A stretch of DNA of 64,000 nt from Blautia hydrogenotrophica DSM 10507 (GCF_034356035.1 NZ_CP136423.1:3348001-3412000); one strand, 5' to 3'. Positions 1 to 11,975 are shown, counted from the first letter of the stretch. Translations and numbers: made by a program. Notes: generated by a model not told the origin, from the sequence alone.

Positions 1-868
1 TAGCATCGGATAACTCAGCGATCACCGCATCCGGATTCGAATTGACCGCTAATATATAGCGGCTCTGCTCTATCCCCGCCATAAATGCCGCAGCCCCTGA
101 TATTCCAATAGCGACAGTCAGCTCAGGCGCGTAAATCTCTCCGGACACTCCAATAATTTCGCTGATATCCGCCCATCCCCTCATAGCTACCGGCCGAGAA
201 ACCCCAAAAGAAAATCCACAACATTTTGCATATTCTCTGATTTTTACGATTTCTTCTTTTGTTTGAATTCCCATTCCTGCCGCGATCAAAATCGGCGACG
301 CCTTCCGTTCTTTACGTTCTCCCAGAGTGATGCTATTCAGAAAATAGTCTGAAGGACCGCAAGGCTCCAGCTCAATAATCTTTGAAGGCTCTGGCTGCTT
401 ATTCGCAAGATTTCCCACAGCAAATCTTTCGCTGATTACAAAGTTTAACGGCAGCCGGTAGTCCGCGCATACCATATTGTTGTATACCATTTTTTGACAA
501 AAAACACTTTCTCCGTCCATCCATAGTTTCGTAACCGCTACAGCGCATGGTACCTCCAATAGCCTCGCCAGACCGACCGCGAGTTCTCCAGATTGCTCCC
601 CATCTGCCACAACTGCTGCTGTAGATTTTGTTTCTTTCATCAACTCATGTAAGGACCTCGCTATAACTTCTGTCCCAGAAGAGTCCGACGGTAAAATGTA
701 GATCTTTCCGCCCAGTACTGCTAAGTTCAAATGCTCAAGTTCTTTTTCTTCACCATAAATGCAGGAGTCAACCGTACAGCCCAGCTTAGCACTCAACGCC
801 TGCTTTTTCTTTCGGGCCATCTCAAGTATTTGATTATGAATTCCATGTATAATGAATAGTATTTTCAT
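1..868 (-). CDS. etfA: Electron transfer flavoprotein alpha subunit, cut by window edge
   Basis: Reading down from ATG 868 gives 289 uninterrupted codons that run off the window, so the C-terminus is missing. The FAD-binding part is clear near the edge: GISGAAAFMAGI followed by RYILAVNSNPDAVI, the usual EtfA signature in which the bound FAD is held by the C-terminal domain. The start codon overlaps the etfB stop (ATGA), the normal etfB-etfA coupling. With EtfB it forms a cytoplasmic heterodimer that passes electrons to or from a flavin dehydrogenase; the FAD oxidoreductase just upstream in the operon is the obvious partner. The family call is secure; whether the dimer bifurcates electrons cannot be told from this part. 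Confidence 0.93.
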   Translation of the reverse strand, partial: MKILFIIHGIHNQILEMARKKKQALSAKLGCTVDSCIYGEEKELEHLNLAVLGGKIYILPSDSSGTEVIARSLHELMKETKSTAAVVADGEQSGELAVGLARLLEVPCAVAVTKLWMDGESVFCQKMVYNNMVCADYRLPLNFVISERFAVGNLANKQPEPSKIIELEPCGPSDYFLNSITLGERKERKASPILIAAGMGIQTKEEIVKIREYAKCCGFSFGVSRPVAMRGWADISEIIGVSGEIYAPELTVAIGISGAAAFMAGIEQSRYILAVNSNPDAVIAELSDA

Positions 869-1656
869 ATTTGCTCCAACACTTTCTGCAATCCATTCCG
901 CAACACATCCTGTACCGCTTCTTTTCCTGTTTTCCAGGTTTGATAACACCGGCGTTTTGCTTTTATCGGAGTTATCTTTTCCGGTTTCGCCATCTGCCTA
1001 GAATCCGGATATACCAGGCTTATATTATCACTTTCTGTCTTCGATACCTTCATCCGTTCACGTAAAGTAGCAATCCTTAATTTACTGATTACCGCATTCC
1101 CCACACATAATACACACGGAAGTTTTATGGTCTGCTTCTTTATGCTTCCTCCCTCTGACACAAGAATTGTCACAGACTTCTCATCCATTTCCATAAGATC
1201 GATAACCGGACCAACAGAAGGACAGTTTAGTTTTTCAGATACCAACTGAGCCATGACGCCATGATTTCCAGCAGGTGCTTCTCTTCCCAGCAATATACAA
1301 TCCTGCGGATGCTCTTTCACATAACATGCCAGCGTTTCCGCCACCAGTTCTGGAAAAAATTGAATCTCTTCTTGTTCAGCGTCCGCCCTTACCGTATGAA
1401 GAAACCCCAATGCTCTCAATCCTTTTAAAGTGAGCTCTGTCTGTTTTCCTCCAACAGTAAATGCAGATAATTCAACAACGCCTTCTTTTATTTTGTCACG
1501 AAGACGCAGCACTAACTCTAACGCACTTTCATCATAGCAATTTATAATATTAGGAAGGAAATGGGTGTCTATCCCCATTTCCTCCGTTACGATAATGTCT
1601 TCCTTTTTTAGCAGTTCAAGATCAGGACAAAGCTTAAACGAAACTAACAATCTCAT
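865..1656 (-). CDS. etfB: Electron transfer flavoprotein beta subunit
   Basis: 263 residues, the normal EtfB length. It begins MRLLVSFKLCPD, matching the usual MKILVxxKQVPD start, and carries the family pattern of an ALELVLRLRD helix and a Rossmann-like core. It overlaps the preceding FAD oxidoreductase and the following etfA by ATGA junctions, so the three are translationally coupled. Oddity: the segment that is typically Asp-rich and contacts AMP or the second flavin reads GREAPAGNHGVMAQ here, without the usual DGDT-like acidic residues. The protein is therefore a divergent EtfB. Role by family: holds nucleotide and docks the partner dehydrogenase. Direction of electron flow is unknown. Confidence 0.92.
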   Translation of the reverse strand: MRLLVSFKLCPDLELLKKEDIIVTEEMGIDTHFLPNIINCYDESALELVLRLRDKIKEGVVELSAFTVGGKQTELTLKGLRALGFLHTVRADAEQEEIQFFPELVAETLACYVKEHPQDCILLGREAPAGNHGVMAQLVSEKLNCPSVGPVIDLMEMDEKSVTILVSEGGSIKKQTIKLPCVLCVGNAVISKLRIATLRERMKVSKTESDNISLVYPDSRQMAKPEKITPIKAKRRCYQTWKTGKEAVQDVLRNGLQKVLEQI

Positions 1657-3104
1657 AATTTTTCCCCTTTATAAGGTAAGATTGTTCCCATGTTCATAAT
1701 ACCGTTCGGATCAAACGCTTCCTTCAGCTTTTTCACCATATAAAGCGCAGAGCCATGTTCTTTGTCTATCCAGTGTGTGCGGTGTTTTCCTACCCCATGG
1801 TGGTGACACATGGAACCGCCTGCCTTGATAGTCTCTTCACAGATAATCTTCTTAATCGGCAGGTGATATTTTGTAATTTCATTCTCCGGCGTACAGTCCA
1901 CTACATTGTACCAATATACAAAATAGAGATTGATTCCATTTGGATAGCAATGGGATGCATGCGCTCCAAATATAGTGATATCTGGGATTTCTTCCATGAT
2001 TCTTTTAACACAGACATCATAAATTTCATGTACGGCACTCCATGGCGCTGAAATTTCTGTTGTGCAGCAGACATTATTGGTCTCCAAAACTTCTTTTCGT
2101 TCCTCTTCGATTCTTGCCGCATCCCAGTTTAGGTTCGCAAACCAAGTTTCAATCAGCTTTGTTTCCACCTGGGTACACTCCGGATGATTTTCCATAATCT
2201 TACGGATTCCTTCCGCTGTAGCATGGGAAATAAGTTCCGGTCCTTCTGTCACAAACAAGAGAACGCATTTGTCCGCTGCAAAATGTGAAAAATGCTCCTT
2301 TCCGTCTTCCGCGTCATATAATCTCGCGACGGATGGGCGATATCCCTCTACCATAACTTCTCTCATAATATTTAATCCGTCATGCATATTATCCAAGGTA
2401 TATCCCATACATTCATGGAACTGCGGATAATATTTCCACAATTTTACGGTTACTTTTGTGATGAAATTCAGCGCCCCTTCGTTGCCAAGTACCACATGGC
2501 GAATATCCGGCCCCGCACTTCTGCGAGGAACCGCTTTAATATCACAGATGGTTCCGTCCGGAAATACCGTCTCCACTCCCGCTAGCATATCCTCTATTCC
2601 ACCGTATAAAGTAGAAAACTGGCCGATTGATCGGGTTGCTACCAGACCGCCCATCTGAGCAATCGGTTTGGACTGGGGAGAATGCCCTGTAGTATATCCA
2701 AGTTTTCTCACTGCATTTTCAAGATCTTCCAGTACAACGCCACATTCTGCTGTTGCCTGCATGTTTACTTCATCAATCTCAATAATCTTGTTCATATGAG
2801 ATCCGTCAAGCACAATGGAATCTTCTACGATAGTCTCAAGTCCGCCTTCTGTTGCAGAATGCCCTGTTCTTGGCACGACATTTATTTTCTTTGCATTACA
2901 ATACCTAAGAACACTTGACACCTCTTCTGCATTGTTCACAAATACAACTGCTGCTGGCAACGGATTCGTGTATACCTTATGATACCCCTCATATTTACGA
3001 AATCTGTCATGAGTTGCGTCTTCCAGCACTTCTTTGTCTGTCACAACATTCTCTTCCCCCACAATCTGTTTCATTTTTTCTGCAATTTCATCTCTTCTGC
3101 TCAT
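1653..3104 (-). CDS. FAD-binding oxidoreductase, GlcD / alkyl-DHAP synthase-like
   Basis: About 483 residues. An N-terminal PCMH-type FAD domain (roughly 50-235; GGLVATRSIGQFSTLYGG) is followed by the VAO-type C-terminal cap. Near the end CHHHGVGKHR resembles the HHH motif of alkyl-dihydroxyacetonephosphate synthases, and FDPNGIMNMG is the usual closing motif of the wider GlcD family. I chose ATG 3104, not GTG 3119, because GAGGGA lies seven bases upstream. The stop overlaps etfB (ATGA). The likely job is oxidation of a 2-hydroxyacid or related sugar-derived substrate with EtfAB as electron acceptor. A D-lactate-type dehydrogenase is the main alternative. The substrate is not readable from sequence. 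Confidence 0.85.
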   Translation of the reverse strand: MSRRDEIAEKMKQIVGEENVVTDKEVLEDATHDRFRKYEGYHKVYTNPLPAAVVFVNNAEEVSSVLRYCNAKKINVVPRTGHSATEGGLETIVEDSIVLDGSHMNKIIEIDEVNMQATAECGVVLEDLENAVRKLGYTTGHSPQSKPIAQMGGLVATRSIGQFSTLYGGIEDMLAGVETVFPDGTICDIKAVPRRSAGPDIRHVVLGNEGALNFITKVTVKLWKYYPQFHECMGYTLDNMHDGLNIMREVMVEGYRPSVARLYDAEDGKEHFSHFAADKCVLLFVTEGPELISHATAEGIRKIMENHPECTQVETKLIETWFANLNWDAARIEEERKEVLETNNVCCTTEISAPWSAVHEIYDVCVKRIMEEIPDITIFGAHASHCYPNGINLYFVYWYNVVDCTPENEITKYHLPIKKIICEETIKAGGSMCHHHGVGKHRTHWIDKEHGSALYMVKKLKEAFDPNGIMNMGTILPYKGEKL

Positions 3105-3135
3105 TTTAATCTCCCTCACTTACTTTCTTAATTTC

Positions 3136-4569
3136 TTATAAAAAAATACGATAAATTTCCCGGTTTACAGGGTCCGAATAATTTTTAATTGTCCTATATA
3201 CATTGTTTTCTACACGGGCGTATAATTCTGTATTCTCAAGATCCGGCTGAAACGCATCCTCAATACGCACCATCTTATTCACTGCCTCTTCATAAGAGTC
3301 ATAAGCTCCTACACCCATGGCCGCACAAATTGCCGCTCCCACTCCTGCCGCGTCCGTAACTTCATTTCGAACGGCCGGCATTCCAAATACATCCGCAAAA
3401 ATCTGCATAAACAATTTGGATTTTGACCCTCCACCAGAAATAATCAACCGTTCCGGCTTATATCCCATTTCTTCAAACATGTCTTCCATGCTCATATGCA
3501 TCGTCATTGCAATGGCTTCCAATATAGAACGGTACATATGGGACCGTTTATGTCTCCCATCGAAACCTATCATCATAGCCTTTCTGTACGGAATATCATT
3601 CGGACATAAAAACTCTGGAACCGTAATCAAGCCGTCACTTCCGGCTGGAATATGAACCGCCTCATTTTCAAGAAGCTGTTCTACACAGGTTTTTTCTTTC
3701 TTCGCAAGATTCTCCCATGGTTCACCAAGAATCTCTTTAAACCAAGATACGCTCCACATTCCCCTCCGTATTCCTGTCATACCTTCATACAGATATCGTT
3801 TAGGAATGGCAGAAAGATTTGACCAATAGCACTGTGCGCTGTCATTAAACTCATGGCCATTGACCATCCCGCCTATATAGGTTCCGAGAGAAATCAGACA
3901 GGACGAATCATCAATGATTCCGGCTCCGAGTCCTTCCGCCGCTTTGTCATTTGCTGTCGCAATGACGGGACAGCCTTCCGGGAAGCCAGTATCTGCAGCA
4001 GCTTCTTTGGTTACCTTTCCCAATATTTCTCCTGGCATAACCAGATCGAATAGGTTTTCTCGCTTTATATTATAGGGTACATAATCCTCTGGATTTTCGC
4101 TCCAATTCCAGGTTTCTTTGTCAAATGGACCATATACTCCTTCATAATTGGCTGCCGTATCGTAGAATTGACCGGTAAGGCGCACTGTCAGATAACCCGT
4201 AGTTGTACTCAGATACTGAAACTCTGGAATATCTCCCGGGTATGGTCTGGCAAGCCGTTTATCCATCCAATTCAGAACTGGGTACGCCAGCGTTCCATCT
4301 TTTTTCAGGTACGTACGGCAGCATCGAATACTTCCCAAACCGATTGCAATAATATCTCCTGGATCTCCTTCAAATTTCTCCATAACCTGATGTCCCGTCA
4401 TCTTCAGAGAATCCCACAAATCATCATCCGGATGCTCCGCAGTATCCGCGTCCGGTGAATAAAGCGGCCGTAAGGCATTCTTCTGCTCACAGACAATTTT
4501 TCCATCTAATGTAAAGACAGAAACCTTCGTACTTTGTGTCCCTCCATCAATTCCGATCACATACTTCAT
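3136..4569 (-). CDS. FGGY-family carbohydrate kinase (xylulokinase-like)
   Basis: About 477 residues from ATG 4569, which has GGAGG seven bases upstream and leaves a 20-bp gap to the MFS gene; a longer in-frame start would overlap that gene. The N-terminal ATPase domain begins MKYVIGIDGGTQSTKV, and the C-terminal FGGY domain has LIISGGGSKSKLFMQ and GVGAAICAAMG. It phosphorylates a sugar or ketose with ATP in the cytoplasm. The operon partners (KduD-like SDR, MFS importer, FAD oxidoreductase, EtfAB) suggest that the substrate enters through the MFS protein and that SDR oxidation comes before or after phosphorylation. Exact substrate unknown. Confidence 0.9.
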   Translation of the reverse strand: MKYVIGIDGGTQSTKVSVFTLDGKIVCEQKNALRPLYSPDADTAEHPDDDLWDSLKMTGHQVMEKFEGDPGDIIAIGLGSIRCCRTYLKKDGTLAYPVLNWMDKRLARPYPGDIPEFQYLSTTTGYLTVRLTGQFYDTAANYEGVYGPFDKETWNWSENPEDYVPYNIKRENLFDLVMPGEILGKVTKEAAADTGFPEGCPVIATANDKAAEGLGAGIIDDSSCLISLGTYIGGMVNGHEFNDSAQCYWSNLSAIPKRYLYEGMTGIRRGMWSVSWFKEILGEPWENLAKKEKTCVEQLLENEAVHIPAGSDGLITVPEFLCPNDIPYRKAMMIGFDGRHKRSHMYRSILEAIAMTMHMSMEDMFEEMGYKPERLIISGGGSKSKLFMQIFADVFGMPAVRNEVTDAAGVGAAICAAMGVGAYDSYEEAVNKMVRIEDAFQPDLENTELYARVENNVYRTIKNYSDPVNREIYRIFL

Positions 4570-4588
4570 TTGCCCACCTCCGTCTTTT

Positions 4589-5833
4589 TTATTCGTCCGC
4601 AGCATTTACGTTTTCCACTTTATTTTTCTTATTATGCCGTACTAATAGGATAACGAATCCAATACCCACAAGCATCGTAATCAGCATATAAATAAAGATC
4701 ATTCTGTATCCTGCAGCGCCTGGATATTGATCCAGCCAGCTTCCAATTAACGTCGGATTAAAAAAGTCTGGTGAAAATCCGATGAACATGGCAATTCCTG
4801 ACACAGTTCCGTAGATTTTTGCTGGGGTTCCTGCTTCTCCAATAATTGCGTAATACATGCCGCGCATACCATAAATCGCAAAGGAAGAGACCACCATAAT
4901 AATAATCGTCATCACTACAAAATTGCCGCCTGACGGCAATGCAAGCAACACCGCCAGGGTAGCCACAAGCATCATCCCAAATGCCCCAATTAAGATCGCA
5001 CATCTTCCGCCGCATTTTTTAGAAAGCCACCCGCTGAATGGAGCCGCTGCTAAACGAATAATGTCTTTCCTGAGAATTCCTACATATCCGGCAACTACGG
5101 CTGTCATCCCCAGTACTTCCTGACAATAGGGCTGCATATAAGAAGATGCATTATAAACAGAATAAACACAAAGGATAGTTCCCGCGCACAGCCATGTTAC
5201 TGGATATTTCAGTGCCGCGCCCATATCCTTTAAAATCGTACCAGAACTTGCAGCTTCAGCATCTTTATTGTCTGGCATAAAAAAGAAAGACAAAATACCA
5301 CTTAGAATGGCTAAAATGGACATTACAATAATTACCATTCTCATTCCGCCCATATGCTCAAAAACTTGCATCAAGCCCAGCCACATAACAACGACAAATA
5401 TACCTCGGACGCCTTCGAAATAACCAAAAACCTTTCCCTGTCCTTGACTATCTTCCAGCAATGCTATCGCCTTTGTCATAGTTGGCCAGAATAAACCGAT
5501 ATTCGTAATCGACCATAAACCATGAATAATCATAACGCTTGTGAAACCAGGCGCCGCGGCAAGCCAGAAGCCTAACAGACCACATCCAATAGAAGATACC
5601 GTAAACAAAATTTTATGGGAAAATCTATCCGCAACCCATCCTCCCGGAATATATAAGATCATCGATAACAGTCCAAATAAGCTCGCAGACATTCCAAACT
5701 GTGTATTATTCTGACCTAAAAATTCTCTGAGCGGCTCATACAACTGCCACCGCATATACGGAAGTTCTGTAATCACTCCTGTTGTGAGACAGATAATTGC
5801 GAAAGTAATCCATTTATTTTTCTTATTTTCCAT
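4589..5833 (-). CDS. MFS transporter, 12 TM
   Basis: 414 residues, almost wholly hydrophobic with about twelve membrane segments and the MFS loop 2-3 signature in GGWVADRFSHK. The charged C-terminal tail (VRHNKKNKVENVNAADE) is cytoplasmic as usual. It lies between the SDR and the FGGY kinase with short gaps, so it is the probable importer for this pathway's substrate, perhaps a sugar acid or polyol. The family is certain, the substrate is not. There is no PTS or binding protein in this operon, so entry is by ion-coupled transport and the cytoplasmic kinase would do the first phosphorylation. Confidence 0.88.
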   Translation of the reverse strand: MENKKNKWITFAIICLTTGVITELPYMRWQLYEPLREFLGQNNTQFGMSASLFGLLSMILYIPGGWVADRFSHKILFTVSSIGCGLLGFWLAAAPGFTSVMIIHGLWSITNIGLFWPTMTKAIALLEDSQGQGKVFGYFEGVRGIFVVVMWLGLMQVFEHMGGMRMVIIVMSILAILSGILSFFFMPDNKDAEAASSGTILKDMGAALKYPVTWLCAGTILCVYSVYNASSYMQPYCQEVLGMTAVVAGYVGILRKDIIRLAAAPFSGWLSKKCGGRCAILIGAFGMMLVATLAVLLALPSGGNFVVMTIIIMVVSSFAIYGMRGMYYAIIGEAGTPAKIYGTVSGIAMFIGFSPDFFNPTLIGSWLDQYPGAAGYRMIFIYMLITMLVGIGFVILLVRHNKKNKVENVNAADE

Positions 5834-5874
5834 ATTTCATTCCTCCCTATCTCAAACACTCTTTCATACAGTTA

Positions 5875-6657
5875 CTATCGAACCAGATAACCCCCATCAA
5901 CCGTCAGAACAGTTCCATTAACGTAATTCGACGCGTCGCTGGCTAAAAACACGCACGCTCCCATTAAGTCATAAACTTCTCCCCAGCGATTCGCCGGAAT
6001 ATGTTCCAAAATCCTGCGGCTTGCATCTTCATTGGCTCTCGTATCCGCTGTCAGCTTAGTAGCAAAGTATCCCGGTGCGATGGTATTTACCTGAATATTC
6101 CATTGTCCAAGTTCATCACACATGGCTTTTGCCAAACCAGAAATCCCATGCTTTGTTGCCGCGTAAGCCGGATCCCACTGGCCGCCCAAAAACGTAAACA
6201 GCGATCCAATATTAATGATCTTTCCACTCTTCTGCTTAATCATAGGCTTACATACCTCATGTGTCATTTCAAAGGCCGCTGACAGGTTCAACGCAACCAC
6301 TTTATCCCAAGAATCCTTTCCAAACTTTGTTACATCCTGAATGTTAATTCCTCTTCCTGCGCAGTTTACTAAAATATCAACACTGCCAAATGTTTCTATA
6401 CAAGTGTCCACTACTTTTTTACAATTTCCCTCTGCTGTAATATCTGTAATCACCAACTTGTATTTTACGCCGCATTTTTCAATAATTTCTTTTGTCTCTC
6501 CGCCATCATCCATAATGCTTACCGCAAGAATATTAGCACCTGCTTTCGCAAGAGCTGTCGCGAACCCCTGGCCTAAACCTGAATTACCGCCCGTTACAAT
6601 AGCGTTTTTTCCTTTTAATGAAAATAAATTCAAACTAAAATCTTCAATATTATGCAT
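5875..6657 (-). CDS. SDR oxidoreductase, KduD-like
   Basis: 260 residues from ATG 6657, preceded by AGGAGG at ten bases. A longer in-frame start at 6744 would fall inside the leader hairpin and is rejected. The Rossmann motif is TGGNSGLGQG (about residue 22), the catalytic serine lies in NIGSLF, and the Tyr/Lys pair is in YAATKHG. The C-terminal part (APGYFATKLTADTRANED, IPANRWGEVYDLMGA, YVNGTVLTVDGGYL) closely follows 2-deoxy-D-gluconate 3-dehydrogenase (KduD) proteins. It is an NAD(P)-dependent sugar or sugar-acid dehydrogenase, first gene of the operon that ends in etfA. KduD itself is possible, but no KduI or KDG kinase/aldolase is next to it. Confidence 0.88.
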   Translation of the reverse strand: MHNIEDFSLNLFSLKGKNAIVTGGNSGLGQGFATALAKAGANILAVSIMDDGGETKEIIEKCGVKYKLVITDITAEGNCKKVVDTCIETFGSVDILVNCAGRGINIQDVTKFGKDSWDKVVALNLSAAFEMTHEVCKPMIKQKSGKIINIGSLFTFLGGQWDPAYAATKHGISGLAKAMCDELGQWNIQVNTIAPGYFATKLTADTRANEDASRRILEHIPANRWGEVYDLMGACVFLASDASNYVNGTVLTVDGGYLVR

Positions 6658-6707
6658 ATCACTTTTTCCTCCTGAAATCATTGAATTCTTATTTTTTGAC
6701 ACGTCTG

Positions 6708-6763
6708 CCAAAAAAAAGAAAAGCAAAAAAGATAATATCACCATTATCTTTTTCGCTTTTCTT
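6708..6763 (-). terminator. Leader or inter-operon intrinsic terminator
   Basis: A 21-bp inverted repeat with one mismatch (6716-6736 and 6743-6763) and a 6-base loop. On the minus strand it is followed by a run of eight T. It lies between the predicted promoter (6794-6822) and the SDR start (6657), so transcripts of this operon must read through it. It could be an attenuator, or the end of the upstream beta-glucoside operon, whose last gene stops 270 bases before it. The structure is plain; the role is inferred. Confidence 0.7.
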
Positions 6764-6790
6764 CTCTAACGAGCTCTATTAATTTATGTG

Positions 6791-6803
6791 TTGATTGTAT
6801 CAA
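6791..6803. promoter_or_regulatory. GntR-like operator palindrome
   Basis: The sequence TTGATTGTATCAA is a perfect TTGAT-N3-ATCAA palindrome and covers the predicted -10 box. GntR regulators of the FCD type use sites of this form (for example TTGGT-N3-ACCAA for LldR-type proteins), so a repressor site is plausible. No GntR gene is in the window. Confidence 0.4.
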
Positions 6804-6822
6804 ATATCTGATTATCATGCAA
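6794..6822 (-). promoter_or_regulatory. Predicted promoter of the SDR-MFS-kinase-FAD-etfBA operon
   Basis: Minus strand: -35 TTGCAT (6817-6822), 17-base spacer, -10 TACAAT (6794-6799). The -35 matches only the first three consensus bases. The rest of the 6823-7036 gap is A+T-rich and shows no gene. Confidence 0.4.
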
Positions 6823-7036
6823 GTGAATCTAACCTGTAAAATACCATAAATATATTTCAGATTTTTTGTCTGTATTGCACAAAATCAATATGACAATTTC
6901 TAAAATATCATATTTTTGACACTGCAAATCACTATCTTCAGAGGCATTTTACAAAGACATCCTTGGCTTCCACGAAGGATATCCTGTCGATTCCCTGTAG
7001 AAGACATTTAGATTAAGCCCTTAAACTTTTCCCTAC

Positions 7037-10505
<3,469 letters not shown>

Positions 10506-10566
10506 TTAATGTCACCACCCTGGCATATCTGATATTTATATTAAAGTTCAGACTTGCATCTGTTCT

Positions 10567-11412
10567 CTAGCGGTTTGTCTTATGAATCACTCTCTCAATG
10601 TGAATTGTCAAGTACAGTTCTTCCTCCTTCGAGAGACGATGCTTATATTTTTTCTCGATGAACTGTGCAATTTTTTCCACACACTGATAAGCATCCGGAT
10701 ATTTGGTTCGGATCACATTCCAAAGATCATCACTGTCATCCTCCTGGTACGTTTTATGATCCACCAAACGCTTCGCAAAAAATTTTAAATGCGTAATGAA
10801 ACGATAATAATAGACGTCTTCCTCGTCAAAATCCACATGAAAATAGTATTTTACGAGATTGACAACCTCCTGCATAATCTGCGTAATCTCAAACATATTC
10901 TGCATGGACTTCTGTTCCATCTGAGCATTGACAAGATGCAGGGCAATGAATCCCGCTTCGTCCTCTGGAAGACGCAGATGACATTTCTTTTCAATCAGGT
11001 CCAACGCCCACAGACCAATCTGAAATTCTTCTTTGTAAAATCTCCGGATATCCCAGAGCAAGGCATTTTTCACAGTCATACCATCCAGCAGCCGCAAAAT
11101 TGCGCCATGCACATGGTCGATCAGGGAAATATAAATCATATCGTTTAATTCTCTTCCAAGGCGCTGCTTCGCTTCTGAGATAATTTCCTCGCCCACCGTG
11201 ATATGCTCCATCGGCAGGTCCTGTACCAGAACCTGCAATTTGTTCTGTGCATCGGAAGCCTGCAAAGAAAAAATCTTATCAATCTCTTTCTCCTTGACGT
11301 TCTCTCCTGCCTTCTTTTTAAAGCAGATGCCCCGCCCCATAACGATCTTTTCCCGGCCCTTCTCATCGAAAACTACGGCCACATTATTATTCAATACCTT
11401 ATGAATTTTCAC
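10567..11412 (-). CDS. licT: BglG/LicT-family transcription antiterminator
   Basis: 281 residues: a CAT RNA-binding domain at about 1-55 (MKIHKVLNNNVAVVFDEKG), then two PRD domains (about 65-165 and 172-278) with conserved histidines in IDHVHGAIL, IALHLVNAQ, FITHLKFFAKRL and LTIHIERVIHK. By family it binds a ribonucleic antiterminator in nascent mRNA and prevents a terminator forming when its PRDs are suitably phosphorylated. A good target site lies in its own leader (11731-11759), so licT and the downstream PTS and GH1 genes should be induced together by beta-glucosides. The gap to bglF (10455-10566) holds only a weak second site-like sequence. Confidence 0.94.
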   Translation of the reverse strand: MKIHKVLNNNVAVVFDEKGREKIVMGRGICFKKKAGENVKEKEIDKIFSLQASDAQNKLQVLVQDLPMEHITVGEEIISEAKQRLGRELNDMIYISLIDHVHGAILRLLDGMTVKNALLWDIRRFYKEEFQIGLWALDLIEKKCHLRLPEDEAGFIALHLVNAQMEQKSMQNMFEITQIMQEVVNLVKYYFHVDFDEEDVYYYRFITHLKFFAKRLVDHKTYQEDDSDDLWNVIRTKYPDAYQCVEKIAQFIEKKYKHRLSKEEELYLTIHIERVIHKTNR

Positions 11413-11475
11413 CGACTGTCTCCCCTTCCGATTTGTCTATACGTCTGTGAGGTCCTCTTCCGCCTGACACATGGC

Positions 11476-11671
11476 ATAACAAAGTGGGCAAGCCCACTTC
11501 AACTCTCCCATCCCCTCAATCTTTGAGGGGCGCGTCCCACTTTGCGCGCCGCCGCAGCCCGCCTTGCGGTGTACTACTTTATTGCGGCGTGCGCATCCCT
11601 AGCGGAGCGTTTATGTAATAGGAAAGGGCTTTCACACATTATCGTGACAAGGTCTTTCCTATTACATAAAA
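11476..11671. repeat. Multi-hairpin dispersed repeat, copy A
   Basis: About 196 bp made of successive stem-loops: AAGTGGGC/GCCCACTT, CCCCTCAA/TTGAGGGG, a GCCGCA/TGCGGC helix, then a 16-bp perfect inverted repeat (11611-11626 and 11654-11669, TTATGTAATAGGAAAG) around a 27-base loop. It shares order and sequence with copies at 20356 and 33455. It lies between the LicT leader terminator and licT, so it is transcribed as part of that leader. No ORF, no transposase; it resembles a REP- or MITE-like non-autonomous element. Confidence 0.8.
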
Positions 11672-11735
11672 AAACCTATACACACAAATAGATTTAAAAG
11701 CCCCCGCTTTTAAACATATCTCTGTATATAGGTTT
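11668..11735 (-). terminator. LicT-controlled leader terminator
   Basis: On the minus strand, a 5' arm AAACCTATATACA (about 11722-11735) pairs with a 3' arm TGTGTATAGGTTT (about 11672-11685), followed by a run of T. The 5' arm includes the last bases of the antiterminator site (11731-11759), so the two structures exclude each other, as in bgl/lic leaders. Confidence 0.85.
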
Positions 11736-11759
11736 AGCTTGCTTACGCAATCACTATCC
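11731..11759 (-). promoter_or_regulatory. Ribonucleic antiterminator (RAT) for LicT
   Basis: A 29-base element on the minus strand that keeps the family pattern: GGAT-GT at the start, a TTGC-GTAA-GCAA apical hairpin and AAACC at the end. Length and layout match RATs of the bglP/licS type. It overlaps the 5' arm of the following terminator, which is the hallmark of this control. Confidence 0.88.
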
Positions 11760-11773
11760 TTATTGACATGGGA

Positions 11774-11802
11774 AATGTAACATATCCCATAATAAAAGTC
11801 AA
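11774..11802 (-). promoter_or_regulatory. Promoter of the licT-bglF-bglA operon
   Basis: Minus strand: -35 TTGACT (11797-11802), 17-base spacer, -10 TACATT (11774-11779) with an extended TG one base upstream. A start near 11768 would place the RAT about ten bases into the transcript. I see no gene or clear signal between this promoter and the next gene end (11803-11975). Confidence 0.65.
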
Positions 11803-11975
11803 CCCCAGCTAGTGTATTCCCTAAATTTTCTACATTTTATCCAGTTTCAGCATACTACTTTTGAGTATTTTACATAAAGCTCTCAGAAGGCTCTTTTCTT
11901 GCAAACAATTAGATTCCGACACCGCTCTGGGCCACGACATGAAAGCCTTCTTGCTCCATGCCGCCTTTGCCCCTT

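Noticed and set aside
6658..6744. Longer start for the SDR protein at 6744
   Set aside because: It would begin inside the leader hairpin and add a hydrophobic lead not seen in the family; ATG 6657 has AGGAGG.
11476..11671. Possible CRISPR or tandem repeat
   Set aside because: The stem-loops are different from each other and there are no regular direct repeats or spacers.
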